64,000 nucleotides of DNA, taken from Nelumbo lutea. Lineage: Eukaryota; Streptophyta; Magnoliopsida; Proteales; Nelumbonaceae. The DNA lies in the NCBI GenBank assembly GCA_022828595.1, contig JAKGHH010000002.1, positions 85,094,076 through 85,158,075 of the forward strand, given 5' to 3'. A model generated the notes under the pieces. That model did no database searches. It was given only the letters and a program-made list of their open reading frames with translations, and had not been told where the DNA came from. Every line of letters begins with the position of its first letter. The stretch's first letter is position 1. The position numbers and the translations under genes were made by a program. Below, in pieces: positions 33,023 to 43,970 of the stretch.

Positions 33023-34209
33023 TAAGTATATATTGCACATAATATTTTGGAAGTTGGAACTTCCGAAATGCCATTCTTTTCATGTTTCGATTATTTAATC
33101 CCAAACTCTTGATCAGGGATCCACGCAGAAAAATGGAAGAGACGCCACTTGCTAATATATGGGAAGCAGGACCCAACAGAACCAATTGGAATTCGGTTAA
33201 AAAAGGAGCTCCAATACCCAATAAACCAGAAAGGATGAGAGACTATTATTCAGTGGGAGAAGAGGTGAAGCACCCCCGCCTTCAATTGGGCCCCCAATTG
33301 ATCCAACAAGATTAGTAAACTACGAAAGTCACGGTGAAGTTCAAAACAGTAGAAGAACAATTGAAAACAACGGTTAGGCCCAGAATTTTATAATTAGAGC
33401 AACAGCAAGCAGAAGAGAATGCTTTGCATGGAATTTTCATGAAAAAAGAAAGTAATAGAACAGTTGCTATTTACTGCAAAGCATATTGAAACAAGAAACC
33501 TCGGGACGAAATATGTAATGGCAAGCAAGCGGATGGGGTTTCAGGTCTATATTTCAGGCAAAAGAGAAAAGCAAAGATAAGTAGTACTATTGCAAAAAGC
33601 AACAAAATAAGAAGAAACTATTCTGGCCACTGGAACCGGGGAGGGACTCGAATTCTACCAGCAGGTTTCCACATTGGCTACATATTCAATTTGCAAAAAG
33701 CAGAAAAGAAGGAAAAAAAGTAAAGACCCTACATGCTTCAGTTTAATGAAAGAAAATAGATTGGGAGAGGATAGTTACCTCCTTATTGAGCTTGAACTCT
33801 GGTTCAAGATTGAGCGAAGAGCCTGCAGTTGGCCGAGAAGAATGAGGTTCTGCTTGAAGCTTCTTATCTTTCTTTCCTCTCCTAAACTTTCTGCTTCTTC
33901 TCCATACGTTTCCTGCAGGGATCAGTCTAGAAGAACGATAGGTCTCAGTCAGTAGTGATGCGGAGGAAAGAGACGGAGGATGTTGGGAATGTTTCCTTAT
34001 TCCTAGGCAAGTAAAAAGACATTACAGACTAGTGGTTTCCAAATCTTACTTGGAAACCATTTTTGGATTTTTTGCCAAAATAAATAGAAATATAACAAAA
34101 ACGAAGTTCAGTGAATTGAACGAAAAAATCGGTTACGTTTTTTTTTTCCGGACAAAATTGTCCCTGCAGAATGCAGCTAAGAGAGGCGTGGCGAACTGAG
34201 ACGAGAGGA
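33023..34209. other. Unassigned sequence
   Basis: No complete gene recognised. On the minus strand about 33773-33990 reads as an open, lysine- and arginine-rich stretch that ends in a good splice donor (gaggtaac), which might be one exon of an unknown gene. I could not find a partner exon. Confidence 0.35.
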
Positions 34210-34700
34210 AGGCTTGATGGTAGGAACTTATAATGGAGAGATAAATGGCAAGCGAGACGGGAGGAGCAGAGGCGAGGATGGAGGAGGAGGAGGAACAGAA
34301 AAAGATTACGGAGGAAGAAAGAATAGCATCTACCATTATTTCCTTGACTTCTACCTCCAAAAACGAGTACTGACCGACAGAGAGCGTTCTGTACAATGAT
34401 CCGTTGAGACGCATAAACGCAGTCCGAGTTCCCATCCTTCGACATTTTCCTATCCAGCAGTAGCAATTATTGAATTTGTCCGTGTGGGCTTGATGGTGGG
34501 AGCTGGAGATGGAGAGATAGAGACAGATGGAGCAGAAGGAGCAGGAACAGAGAAGATCTCGGGTTATTTCCTTGACTATTGCCTCTAAAAACAGGTACTG
34601 GCTGGCGGAGAGTGTTCGGTACATTGATCCGTCGAGACGCATAAGCATAAACACAGTCCCAGTTCAATTCTTCGACATTTTCCTATCCGGCGGTAGCAAT
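34210..34700. repeat. Diverged tandem duplication, two copies
   Basis: Copy 1 is about 34210-34468 and copy 2 about 34488-34700. Both run from ggcttgatggt, through ttatttccttgact and gatccgt.gagacgcata, to cgacattttcctatcc. The minus-strand frame 34133-34654 reads through both copies and contains two versions of an RL(D/N)GS-YRTLS-QY-FLE phrase. I do not recognise the protein. The GC content is higher than in neighbouring DNA, so it may be a captured gene fragment. Confidence 0.6.
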
Positions 34701-35666
34701 CTTTGGATGATGCTGGGCTTCCTTCACGAAGCTGTTCCGGCCTTTCATATCCGGCGGCAGAACGCCGGCATCCCTCAGGTCGAGATCGGCTTCGATCAGT
34801 GCAAGACCCGTTCGAACAGCCTTGCATCGGGAACATTTCTATCATGCGAGATATTCCCAATGCAAGGCAATAAAGTTGTTGAAACGGGCCATGAACTGAC
34901 TGAATCCGAATGCGACAGGCTACGATAAAGCACGGTGATAAAGAGCAACTTGGATGGTTCACCAACGAATTCGATGCCGTTTGGCAATTCTTTTTTGAAA
35001 GACTTTCGCATAAAGATCTTGACAGCTTTAAGGCGTGTCTTTCCGTGCGCAACCTTTTGATACAATATGTCGGGCTTCGAAATACATTAAACGGGGTCGT
35101 CCATGCTTATAAGGTATAAATCGAGCTGTGCCATTCGTCATTAACGAGGGGCCGTTCAGGAAACTGGCTGTTGGGACCTCCTCCTCTCAATAGCTACTTG
35201 GTTTTTACAAAAACACCCCCAATAGTTATATAGGGAGGCATTTATGTATTTTAGTTCTTAAAAAAAATGGCAAAATTACCCCCCAATAGCTATATAACTA
35301 GTTTGGAGGCATTTTGGATAAAGTGATAAATAATTTTATAATGACTAAAATACCCTTTTTAACAACTAAAAATAACTAGTTTTTAAGCTATTTTGAGCAA
35401 TTGAATAGCCCTATCCTTCATCGTTCTCATCACACCAATTTAGCAATTCTCTTTTCATACTCTCTCAAGTTCCCATACTCTTTTTTCAAGTTTCAACAAG
35501 AAAAAGGCTTGCTCAAATATCTCAAGTTAACAATTTGAGAGGCTTGGAAGTTTCAATCGTTGAAATTAAGTAGAGATTTTGAACTGACAATCTGAGTGTA
35601 ATTAAAATAATTTTTATTTTTTTTATTAAAAAAATAGTCAGCTCCTCCTGAAACCAAGTCCCTAGC
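34701..35666. other. Unassigned sequence
   Basis: Open frames exist on both strands up to about 35120, but none has a recognisable domain. From 35160 to 35400 the DNA is AT-rich and has the words ccccaatagttatatag and ccccaatagctatataac 80 bases apart. Confidence 0.4.
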
Positions 35667-37330
35667 ATGTTCAATGCCAACAATGTTTTGTTGCAACATG
35701 ATAGCGCTAACATTGATATGGATGTTATTAACATTGTTAGAGTTCCCACCCATATTGCTATTGGGGGAAATAAAAAGAAGGGAACTAAATTGACTTAGCC
35801 CGATTTAGTAATTATTTAAATAGAGGAGGTTGAGAGAAAGGGAAAATTGGTTGTTTGTCAAAAATGTAAGAGTGACTTTAGCTAACCATGAGAAACAAGA
35901 AGAAGCAAAAGAAAAAATAACAAATACAAATTAGGCATGGGGTTTGGTACTTTTAAATATTCACAAGAAAAAATGATGTAATAGTTGGCAAAATATATTG
36001 TACTTGTTGAACAACCATTTTTAATAGTTGAGGATAATAAACTTGAAAATATTTTACGTAATTTTGTAAATCCTCAATTTAAAAAAAGTTTCTACAAATA
36101 CTATTAGAGCAGATGCTTTGAAAATTTTTTATTCAAATACACAAAATTTAATTTCTATTTTATCACATTTTAATTATACAGTTGCAGTTACTTCTAATAT
36201 TTGGACCTCTAAATTTAATATAAGTAATATTTGTGTTATCAGCCATTTTATTGATGAAAACTAGCTTTTATAAAAAAAGAATTTTAAGTTTTACTACGCT
36301 TGACATACTGACCCAACTATTACTGCAAGTATTTTAAATACTTTACATGCTTATGGAATTAATAATAAACTTTTTTCTATTAGTTTTGATAATTTCAATA
36401 ATAATGATTCAATAATAAATTTTTAAAATCTCAATTAAAATCATATTTAAATGGTAAATTATTTCATACTAGATGTGCATGTCACATCTTAAATTTATGT
36501 ATTAAAGATGCTTTAAATATTATTTCTCATCATATTTCTAAAATTAGAAATTGTATTATATACATTAAAAGTTTTGGAGAAAGAAAACAAGAATTTAAAT
36601 ATTTATGTCATAATTATTGTTTAAAATACAAACATTTTATGTTAAACATTCAACATATATGAAAGTCTACCTATTTTATGTTAGAAAGTTGTATTCCCTA
36701 CAAACAAATTCTTGCTAATTTTATAATGCAACAATGTCACATGATATTATATTTAGGAAGATTAGGTAGGAAATGGCAATTTGTATAAGAGATTTTTTAC
36801 ATAATTTTTATAATGTAACTAAAGAAATTTTGGGTGTTTATTACCCAACTGGTTGTCTTTTAGTTAATCAATTATTCATGATTAGTGAATATTTTGAAAA
36901 ATATAGAAAAATCCACAATTCACAAGAACTATTGAAATAATGGAAAATAAGTTTAAAAAATATTAGGAGAACATTTCTCCTATTTATTGTTTAGCTACAA
37001 TATTAGATCATAGGATTAGGAAATATGGTTTAGACATTTTTACTTTAATCATATTGTGAAATATGGATATTGAAGTTGGAAATCAAAAAGGAAACATTAA
37101 TATTTTATTATTTAAAATGTATAGTTTATAGGAATCTCAAATGATAGGGCATAAAAAATCTACAACTTGTATAGGTGCAACTTCCACTTCTAAAACAACT
37201 AGTTCTAGTAGTGGAAAATATAGAGTTTGGTTTCTAATAAGTTGGAGGTAGAAATTTGTTGCCACCTCATCAACAAGTTTATTTACTGAACTTAATTTTT
37301 ATTTACAAGCAAATTTTTCTAGTTTAAGTG
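35667..37330 (+). pseudogene. hAT transposase pseudogene
   Basis: A decayed hAT-family transposase that can be read by eye through stops and shifts, although it has no long open frame. It starts MFNANNVLLQHDSANIDMDV at 35667. Next is a BED-finger-like part (EEVERKGKLVVCQKCKSDFS at about 35830). The core motif TVAVTSNIWTSKFNISNICV with ISHFIDEN is at about 36178-36260, RCACHILNLCIKDALNIISH at about 36471-36530, and KSTYFMLESCIPYKQILANF at about 36663-36722. HYPTGCLLVNQLF-like sequence follows near 36840. The motif order is that of plant hAT transposases. At least eight stops are present. The dimerisation region is not clear and the element ends were not found. Confidence 0.8.
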
Positions 37331-38697
37331 ATTCATTCAACTTAGAATGAATGAATAATTTTGATATTTTAGTCCAATGAAGGGTCAACTAAATGCCCTT
37401 TCCTCTAAAAAACCTTGCCTATTTCAGTGAAAGAGTTTTGTTGAATCCCACGCACTGTAGCTGGACAAGTTTCATACCCATTTCCCTCATTTTTCCTTTA
37501 CAAATTGAGGCACAACTCGAGCTTGAGGAAGGGAAAAGAGAAGAGCATTGTCATAGCCTTTGTAATACATCCATTTTACCTAAAATCCCAAAGTCCTTGA
37601 AATCCAAGCCCCAAATCTACTTCCACTGCTTTCTAAATTGAAGATTTAAAGCTAGAAACACTCATCCCAACTCGATAGTTTGCCCAAGCCTCATTTAAAT
37701 TTTATTTTCTAGTTATTGGAAAACCTTCCTCAAGGTTCCACACAAGAGGTAAGCCTCTCATTCGTAACTTTTTGTGTTTAGTGTTCTGGGTTGCTTGAGG
37801 TTCCGAAACCATGGGAAACTTGCATTCCCAATTTTATCCAGATTGAGAAAAAGAAGTAGAGAGGTGAGGGTTTTAGGGAAATCAGTACTTAAGATCCAAT
37901 AATATCACCTCAAGTTAATTTTGGGTAAAGTTGGGAGTGTTTTCACTTGATTTCTAGAGTTCTGAGTAACCCTTTTCATTGGTGTTTTGTTAGAAATTGA
38001 GCATAAATTGCTCCCGTTTTGGGCTGCTACACCAGCTTGGAGAGAGGGGTGCCTACCACCTTCCCTTTCCCAATCCTTCCGAATTTAGAATCTCTTGGTT
38101 GTGTGCTTTTTCTAGGGAGAACGGAATCATTATTAAAGCCAGTAAATTGAATTTTCGAATCTGAAATGAGGTCCCATTTCCTCTAAAAATGTGTGGCGAC
38201 TCCATTTCATTGAGCCACCAATGAGCTTTCTAGAGCTCATAGTCGGCAACTCCACTAGGGAGTCCTTGGGACCTTATAAGGAGACGTTTGGTCTCAACTT
38301 CACGCCTTTTCATTGTGCATTGTAAAGACTTAACAATTTTAAAAAAATTGTTCTCGCTGGATTGTGATTTGAAATCGCACCTCAGGAAGGCTGGGTGTGA
38401 TAGACCTTCCCAACATGGTTCAAATTCATGTTTTAGTGTTGGTTGGCGCAACAAATCCCTCCCTCACTAATTGAAATCACACCCAGAACCACCTCTTTAT
38501 CAAAATTGCAAAAAGGTTTCATCCAAAACAATACCTTTGCCAAATCGCTCACAGGGTCTCACCTAAAAACATATCTTCTTCAAAATCTCACCCCATTTCG
38601 TCTCAGTTGCAGCGGCTTAGTCCAAAAATGCTCTTGGTTTAGTACCATTGCAACTTAGAACACCAAAATCGTACCTCCTTTCATCATCATCTCAGAA
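37331..38697. other. Unassigned sequence with gypsy leader-like motif
   Basis: No coding domain seen. At 38195-38265 the words tggcgactccatttcatt and ggcaactccactaggga resemble the arginine-tRNA primer-binding site of Ogre/Tat gypsy elements, so part of this stretch may be the decayed LTR and leader of an old element. Confidence 0.3.
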
Positions 38698-38844
38698 CTT
38701 GCTCATCGCACCTGGAAACTTGCTCATCACATTTGAAAAATTGCTCATTGCACTTGAAAACTTGCCCACTGCATCTAAAAACTTGCTCATCACACTTGAA
38801 AACTTACTCATCTCGCCCTGAAACTTGCTTATCGCACCTCAAAA
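38698..38844 (+). repeat. 21-bp minisatellite, seven units
   Basis: Exactly seven 21-base units of the form cttgctcatcgcacctgaaaa, starting at 38698, 38719, 38740, 38761, 38782, 38803 and 38824, each with a few substitutions and no indels. In one frame it encodes a C-(S/P)-(S/L)-H-L-K-T heptad within 38733-38939. No start context or neighbour supports a real protein. Confidence 0.85.
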
Positions 38845-39924
38845 CGTCAACAAATCACCTCACAATGCCTTCATCGCACCTAAAATCACCCTGTCTACCT
38901 TTCTTGCACTCTGTTGTCGCACCATATCCTTCATCATAGCGCATTGGATCTCTATCTCAACTAGCCTTCAGTATTGCAGAAAAATTTTACAATTTCTGGA
39001 TGGCAACCCCCTTGTTTTTTCCCTTTTTTTTGTTTTTTTTTTGGGGTTTTTTCTTCTCCCCTCCCATCTTTTCCTTTGGTGATCTCTCAAAAAATGTGAT
39101 TTTTTCTTCCTCTATGACTGAATGTGATTAGCCTTCCCTCTAAGTAAGAATAAATTATATTTGTTTCTTGTTCTTTTCTTTCTTTTTCTATTTTTTAGAT
39201 GAACAAGCATCAAAAGGACTTAGCTTCTATTAGTCCCCAAGTGTATCCATCTAGAAATTTGTAAGATTGTTTGTAAACCCGAACACATGGCTACACTCTC
39301 TTTTTACTCTTTGCTTTGCCTTTGTATCTTTCTTGCATGCTTGAATACTTGCAATTCACACATACTCTCATGTAAATAGAATTAGAATCTCATCTCACCT
39401 ATTAAAGGAAGAATAGTAGGTGTGTGCCCCTGCATTTTGGTCCTTAAAGGCTCCACAAAAAACCTTCAAACTAGCCACTAACCAAAGAAGCCCATTTGTC
39501 CATGGTTGGAAGTTTGAAGGCTAGCAACATTGTTGGATCCTTAGAGTCTAGCATTCCTCTAATAACTTCATGCATTGCACCTAGATTATCCATAAATAGA
39601 AGCCTCAGATGGAAGCAGGATAGAAGAACCTTAGGGTAATTAAGACTAGGACACTAAGAATGTTACACCATGAGGTTGCCATCCTTAGAGGTAAGATCAA
39701 AATAAACATTAAATCCCTTAAGAGAAAAAAAAAACTAATCTAAAAACATCAAAATATCTTTTAAGCTATTAATGTTACACCCAAGACCAAAGTCTAGTGA
39801 TAGTAGAAATAATGAAAAAAAAAAAAGCTCAATCAAGATCAAAATCCTGTAAATTCTAAAAATCTAAAGCTCTCATTTGAAATACTTAAAGAAGCCTATG
39901 TTGCCAATCAAAGTTGTTGTTCTC
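38845..39924. other. Unassigned AT-rich sequence
   Basis: Pyrimidine-rich at 38998-39060 and AT-rich beyond. No gene recognised. Confidence 0.4.
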
Positions 39925-40140
39925 AAGGCTAAGTAGATGCATCCCTTTATGAGATCATTTCTTGAGAAGTAGCACCAAAAGCCCAATTTTGACATCTTTT
40001 GTGCCTCATCCTATGCCCATCTTAAGGCTAAGTAGATGCATTCCTTTATAAGATCAGCTCTTGAGAAGTAGCATAAAAAGGCCATTTTTGACATCTTCTG
40101 TGCTTCATCCTATGGCCATCTTAAGACTAAGTAAATGCAA
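39925..40140. repeat. 99-bp tandem repeat
   Basis: Units start at 39925 and 40024 with aaggctaagtagatgcat, and a partial third at 40123 with aagactaagtaaatgca. The spacing is exactly 99 bases each time. Shared words include tttat.agatca, cttgagaagtagca and tttttgacatctt.tgtgc.tcatcctatg. Confidence 0.8.
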
Positions 40141-40415
40141 GGGTCTAACCCTCCTTTGACCAATATCAAAAGATAATTCATCTCTTAACTAACCTAGAAT
40201 AAGTAGGTGCATTATAGCCATGCCCTATGGCTTCTAAATTCTAGAATGTCTAGTAGGTATACGTATGGTAAAGGGTTTGACACCCCTTTAACTAATACCA
40301 AAAGATACACACACTCCTTTGCATAACCATTGTGGGTTCAAAATCTAGAAGTATCCAGTAAGTACAAATATGGCTAAAGGACTAATCATCTTTTAATTAG
40401 TATTAAATGATACTT
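40141..40415. repeat. Degenerate tandem repeat, three copies
   Basis: Three related stretches: gggtctaaccctcctttgac at 40141, gggtttgacacccctttaac at about 40275, and ggactaatcatcttttaatt at about 40379. Each is followed by an aatat/c-aaa-gata phrase. The last two are preceded by similar tctaga-gta-ccagta/gt words. Confidence 0.55.
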
Positions 40416-41371
40416 CATTGGTGTACACGTTCTTTTATTTAAAATAAACTAAGGGTGCTACAATAATGGCCACCTAACTCTTTTCTTTTTTGAAAGAAAA
40501 TGGACTAAGCCTTTTTTGAATATCTAGGATATTGTGCACCCCTTAGAGATCAAATTATCGAAAAAGTAGATGACATTAGAGCCATTGAAGGGACACCACA
40601 TTGGGAAAATGTTATGAACTTATCATTGGCGCAATTGAAATGGCCTTTTCTAAAGGCAGCTTTTGAGTTTGTGAGTCAAAGAAAATGGTCTTCTCCTTTG
40701 GGGAAATTGAGATGTGTCCAACATTAGAAGACCACTTTTTCTAGATCCCAACATTCAAATGCCTAGTTATCCCAATCTAACCCTACCAATCATCTCAAAC
40801 TACCAAAAAACCCTACCCTGTGAAATTTCACTGCAAACTGCCTTTATTTGCCCCTTCGTTGTGCCAAGATTCCGTTATGAGGTTCTAGATTGACCAAATC
40901 AAGCCCTTACTAAATCTGCCCAATCTAGGCCCAATTGGGCCAATCCAACCCTACCAATCAACTTAGAATGTTTGAAAAACCCTACCTTGTGAAGTTTCAA
41001 CCAAAAATACCATCATTTACCCTTTCATCTGAAAAGATTCCATTTTGGTTAATTTTGCTAACTCACACACACAAAACCCCTTTTGTGGTCAGACTAATCT
41101 CAACCATCCATTTTTTGCCCAAAAATCCCTACCGTTTAACCAAAATATCTGGATTGACACCTGGACCCAATTTGAGCCAATCCCAAAATTACATAAATAC
41201 CCATGAGTTTTCCAAAAATTATGAAACCGCCACTGCACCCTAGTATTTAAACAAGCCTAACTTTTAAAAGAACTTGGCTTATATGTATGGTTGAATGTCT
41301 CAGATGTTGCTATGACTTGGTTGAATTGTCATGTTAGATGTGTGGTGTTGCTTGTTTGGTGTGAATCAGAT
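40416..41371. other. Unassigned sequence
   Basis: Contains similar sentences such as ccaatctaaccctaccaatcatctc at about 40773 and ccaatccaaccctaccaatcaac at about 40939, followed by aaaccctacc.tgtgaa.tttca. This suggests a duplicated segment of about 170 bases. No coding domain. Confidence 0.4.
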
Positions 41372-42241
41372 ATGGATACTCAGTCCAATGAAACCGATGG
41401 TAGGATGAGTAAGTCTAATATGAGCTAGACTTCTGAGATGGACAATACACTGATTAATACTCTAGTAGAACATGCCACTCTTGGCTACAAAATAGACAAA
41501 AGCTTTAAAGCCCTGGCATACAATGCAACTACATAAGCGATAAGCAATAAATTTGGTTTGGAATGCAATCATAATCATATTAGAAATCGTATGAAGACAA
41601 TAAAGAAGAATTTCATTACCATTTCCAACATAATCAAATCAAGTCGATTTTCTTGGAACAACATCACCAAGACAATTGATGTAGAACCCCGTGTTTGGGC
41701 TGAATATATCTAGGTAAACTTTAATATGATATGTAAACTTATCATTAAAATATGTAAAATAGATTCGACCTTATTAGATTGATCCATAATGAATAAATAG
41801 GGGCACCTAGAAGCTAAGCAATTTAGGAGAAAGCCCATCCCCAACTATGACCAACTTGCCATAGTGTGTGGGAATGAGGTTGATGAGGGTGAAAATGTTG
41901 GTTATTCCACCCTTCAAGCTAAGCCACCAAAAGAGAGTAGCTCGGCTAAATGGAATAGATTAGGGAAGAGGAAGTCATACGCAACTACAGCTACTGAAGA
42001 GGTCCACAAGATCGCAGCAAGCATTAAGACACTAGCAACTGTTGTTGAGAAGGGGATTGGGTTGTTGAGGAAGGAAAAGATTTACAAGGATGTACTTAGT
42101 TTGGGGGATCATAACCCTGCCTTCCTCATAAAGGTAATCGACTACTTGCCGGAATCTGAAAACTGGGCAATAGAATTTTATGCATTAGCTCTAGGGTTTA
42201 GGAAGGCTTGGTTGGAAATGAAGTTGGGCCTGAGTGACTGA
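41372..42241 (+). pseudogene. Myb/SANT-like domain gene, decayed
   Basis: One frame from the ATG at 41372 to the TGA at 42239-42241, with internal stops. After MDTQSNETDGRMSKSNMS a TAG replaces the tryptophan that begins the domain (W)TSEMDNTLINTLVEHATLG, then NKFGLECNHNHIRNRMKTIK, KKNFITISNIIKSSRFSWNN and EPRVWAEYI. This is the plant Myb/SANT-like domain (Myb_DNA-bind_3 type) shared by many plant proteins and PIF/Harbinger ORF1. Stops and frame noise lie at about 41701-41830. The C-terminal part 41864-42241 is open: PIPNYDQLAIVCGNEVDEGE, then a K- and S-rich linker and a helical tail (AFLIKVIDYLPESENWAIEF). No Harbinger transposase or terminal repeats are seen beside it. Confidence 0.72.
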
Positions 42242-42395
42242 ACTTAAACTTGCCATGACTAAACCTTTTTTGGAAGCATTACTGAAATTAAACTTGCCAT
42301 GACTAAATATGTTTTTTGGAAACATTGCTAAACTTAAACTTGATATGATTGACCTTTCTTTTTTGAAACACTATTGAACTTAAACTTGCTATATA
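42240..42395 (+). repeat. 44- to 46-bp tandem repeat at the end of the Myb-like frame
   Basis: Units begin at 42240, 42284, 42330 and (partial) 42376 with (g/a)aacttaaacttg. Each continues -catgactaa-, a T-rich run and ggaa.cattact. The array starts at the stop codon of the preceding frame. Confidence 0.75.
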
Positions 42396-42996
42396 ACATA
42401 GTTGGGTTCTGAATAGCTAAAAATTTGTTTGATTTCAATAGGTGTTGAACTCTTTGACTAGCAGGTTAAGATCTCATTTTATGGGATCCAATAGATCTCA
42501 TGCATAGATCAGAGAATGATTACTTTGATGGTTGAATTTAAACAAGCTTCCCTTTTGTGATATGTTAGGTCAATAGGTTGGCAGGTGTTCATCTATTAGA
42601 TCTATAATGAATGGGTTTATGATTGATAGGTGTTATGTAAATGATTGGTAGGTATTATGTAAATGGTTTGTCAAATGAATTTTTTGCATAAATGAATTCT
42701 ACCATGAGTTTGAACAGGTTTTCTTAACCAACTCTACCATGAGTGGGTGAACAAATATTCATCTATTAGATTGATACATTGAGCAGGTTTTCATCTCTTT
42801 GATTGTTTACTAGCTAGTTAGAACCAAGTGCATGGGATTCAGTGACTCCCATGCATGTAGGTACACCAATTTAGCGGATCAATTTATTGCTCATACACCA
42901 CATATGAAGAAGCTATACAGCAATTCTGTATGTATCACAACAGAGTTTCTGCACCACGGCGGCATTGAAGGTGGGAAAGGATGGCAAATTTGATTT
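42396..42996. other. Unassigned sequence left of element G
   Basis: Contains a short duplication (gataggtgttatgtaaatg and ggtaggtattatgtaaatgg at about 42625-42665). Otherwise nothing recognised. Confidence 0.4.
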
Positions 42997-43001
42997 AATA
43001 T
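42997..43001. repeat. Target-site duplication of element G (left)
   Basis: aatat, repeated exactly at 53751-53755. Confidence 0.92.
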
Positions 43002-43894
43002 TGATGGAGGGTGATTTGGTCCGACCTCATAGCATGGGTACACGTGGGTATGACCTAGATCAAGTGATGACTCAACGTGACAACACAGCAAGCACAACCG
43101 CAACCTAGTGGGAAGGGCTAACCGAGTTTAGTCTAGCAACTCAACGGGTTAGGCTACTCGTCGAGAGCCGCCTGGCTTGCGCCTTCCTCCCAAGGCTCAG
43201 GCACTCTGAGCTACCTCCGAGCTCGGGGCCCTCTGACCTTTCCTAATGCCCGAGCTCCTCCCAATGGATTTTAGGCCATTCTCAAACAAGAACACCTTGA
43301 TCCGCCTCTAGATACCCCGAGGTAGAGACACCTCAGACCAGACAGCTCGATGTAGCTTGCCACAGGCAGCTCACCACTTGCAGGGTAGCTCGGTACAGGG
43401 TAGCCCGTAGAAGAGCAGTTCACCACATCGTAGAAAGGTCTCCTGCTCGACCACCATACCTGACAAACCTAGAGATTGCAACCACGTCCCTCGTCAAACA
43501 GTGTTGTGCCCACCACCTTTGGAAGGTGTCTTACATCTGATAGGTACGTACCTTGCAATGACGGCCCCGCGTGTGCCACCTCAGCCCTGGCTGTAATGGC
43601 TGCGGTAGGACGACAATGGCGGTTATACCTGCCCTGTCAGAGGCAGGTGGGCCTGATTCGACAGAGTTCTATTATAAGTAGCCCAATCCCAAAGGACAGA
43701 GGTAATTTTTTGGATACTCGCGCTATCTACACTCTTAGCCTTTTACTCTCTTTGCATCTTTCACAAAGCTCTATCTTAAGCGTCGGAGTGTTCCTGTCGG
43801 GCAAGCCCCCAGGGATTTCTCATCTTCTCCATCTCAGGTACCATCCAGGAGTCACGCAACTGCCAGCTAGGAGTGACCGGATTGCGCACCATCA
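43002..43894 (+). repeat. 5' LTR of element G
   Basis: 893 bases, TGATGGAGGGTG to TTGCGCACCATCA. A TATA-like attataagta is at 43671-43680, probably the promoter, about 225 bases before the LTR end. Open frames inside it (for example 43476-43958) are not considered genes. Confidence 0.95.
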
Positions 43895-43912
43895 TTTGGC
43901 ACCGTTTATGGG
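43895..43912 (+). other. Primer-binding site of element G
   Basis: tttggcaccgtttatggg immediately after the LTR. It resembles the ttggcgccgt... sites of Tat-group elements. The tRNA cannot be named from the sequence alone. Confidence 0.75.
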
Positions 43913-43970
43913 AAAGACTTCAAAAAGCCTCCCCTTAGTTTCTGCAACTACTTTCTAAGACTCAGTACCC

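Noticed and set aside
33082..33315. 77-codon plus-strand frame
   Set aside because: No recognisable domain, no splice or promoter context; likely chance.
33773..33990. Possible host exon on the minus strand with donor gaggtaac
   Set aside because: The frame is basic and open, but no start, acceptor or second exon could be found and the product is not recognised.
34527..35119. Open frames on both strands (133, 155 and 69 codons)
   Set aside because: None has a known domain and they overlap each other; I cannot support any as a gene.
38698..38844. Regular repeats that could suggest a CRISPR array
   Set aside because: The units are contiguous without spacers and diverged, in a plant genome; it is a minisatellite.
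43476..43958. 160-codon frame in the 5' LTR of G
   Set aside because: It spans LTR, primer-binding site and leader. The homologous 3' LTR does not preserve it, so it is not a gene.
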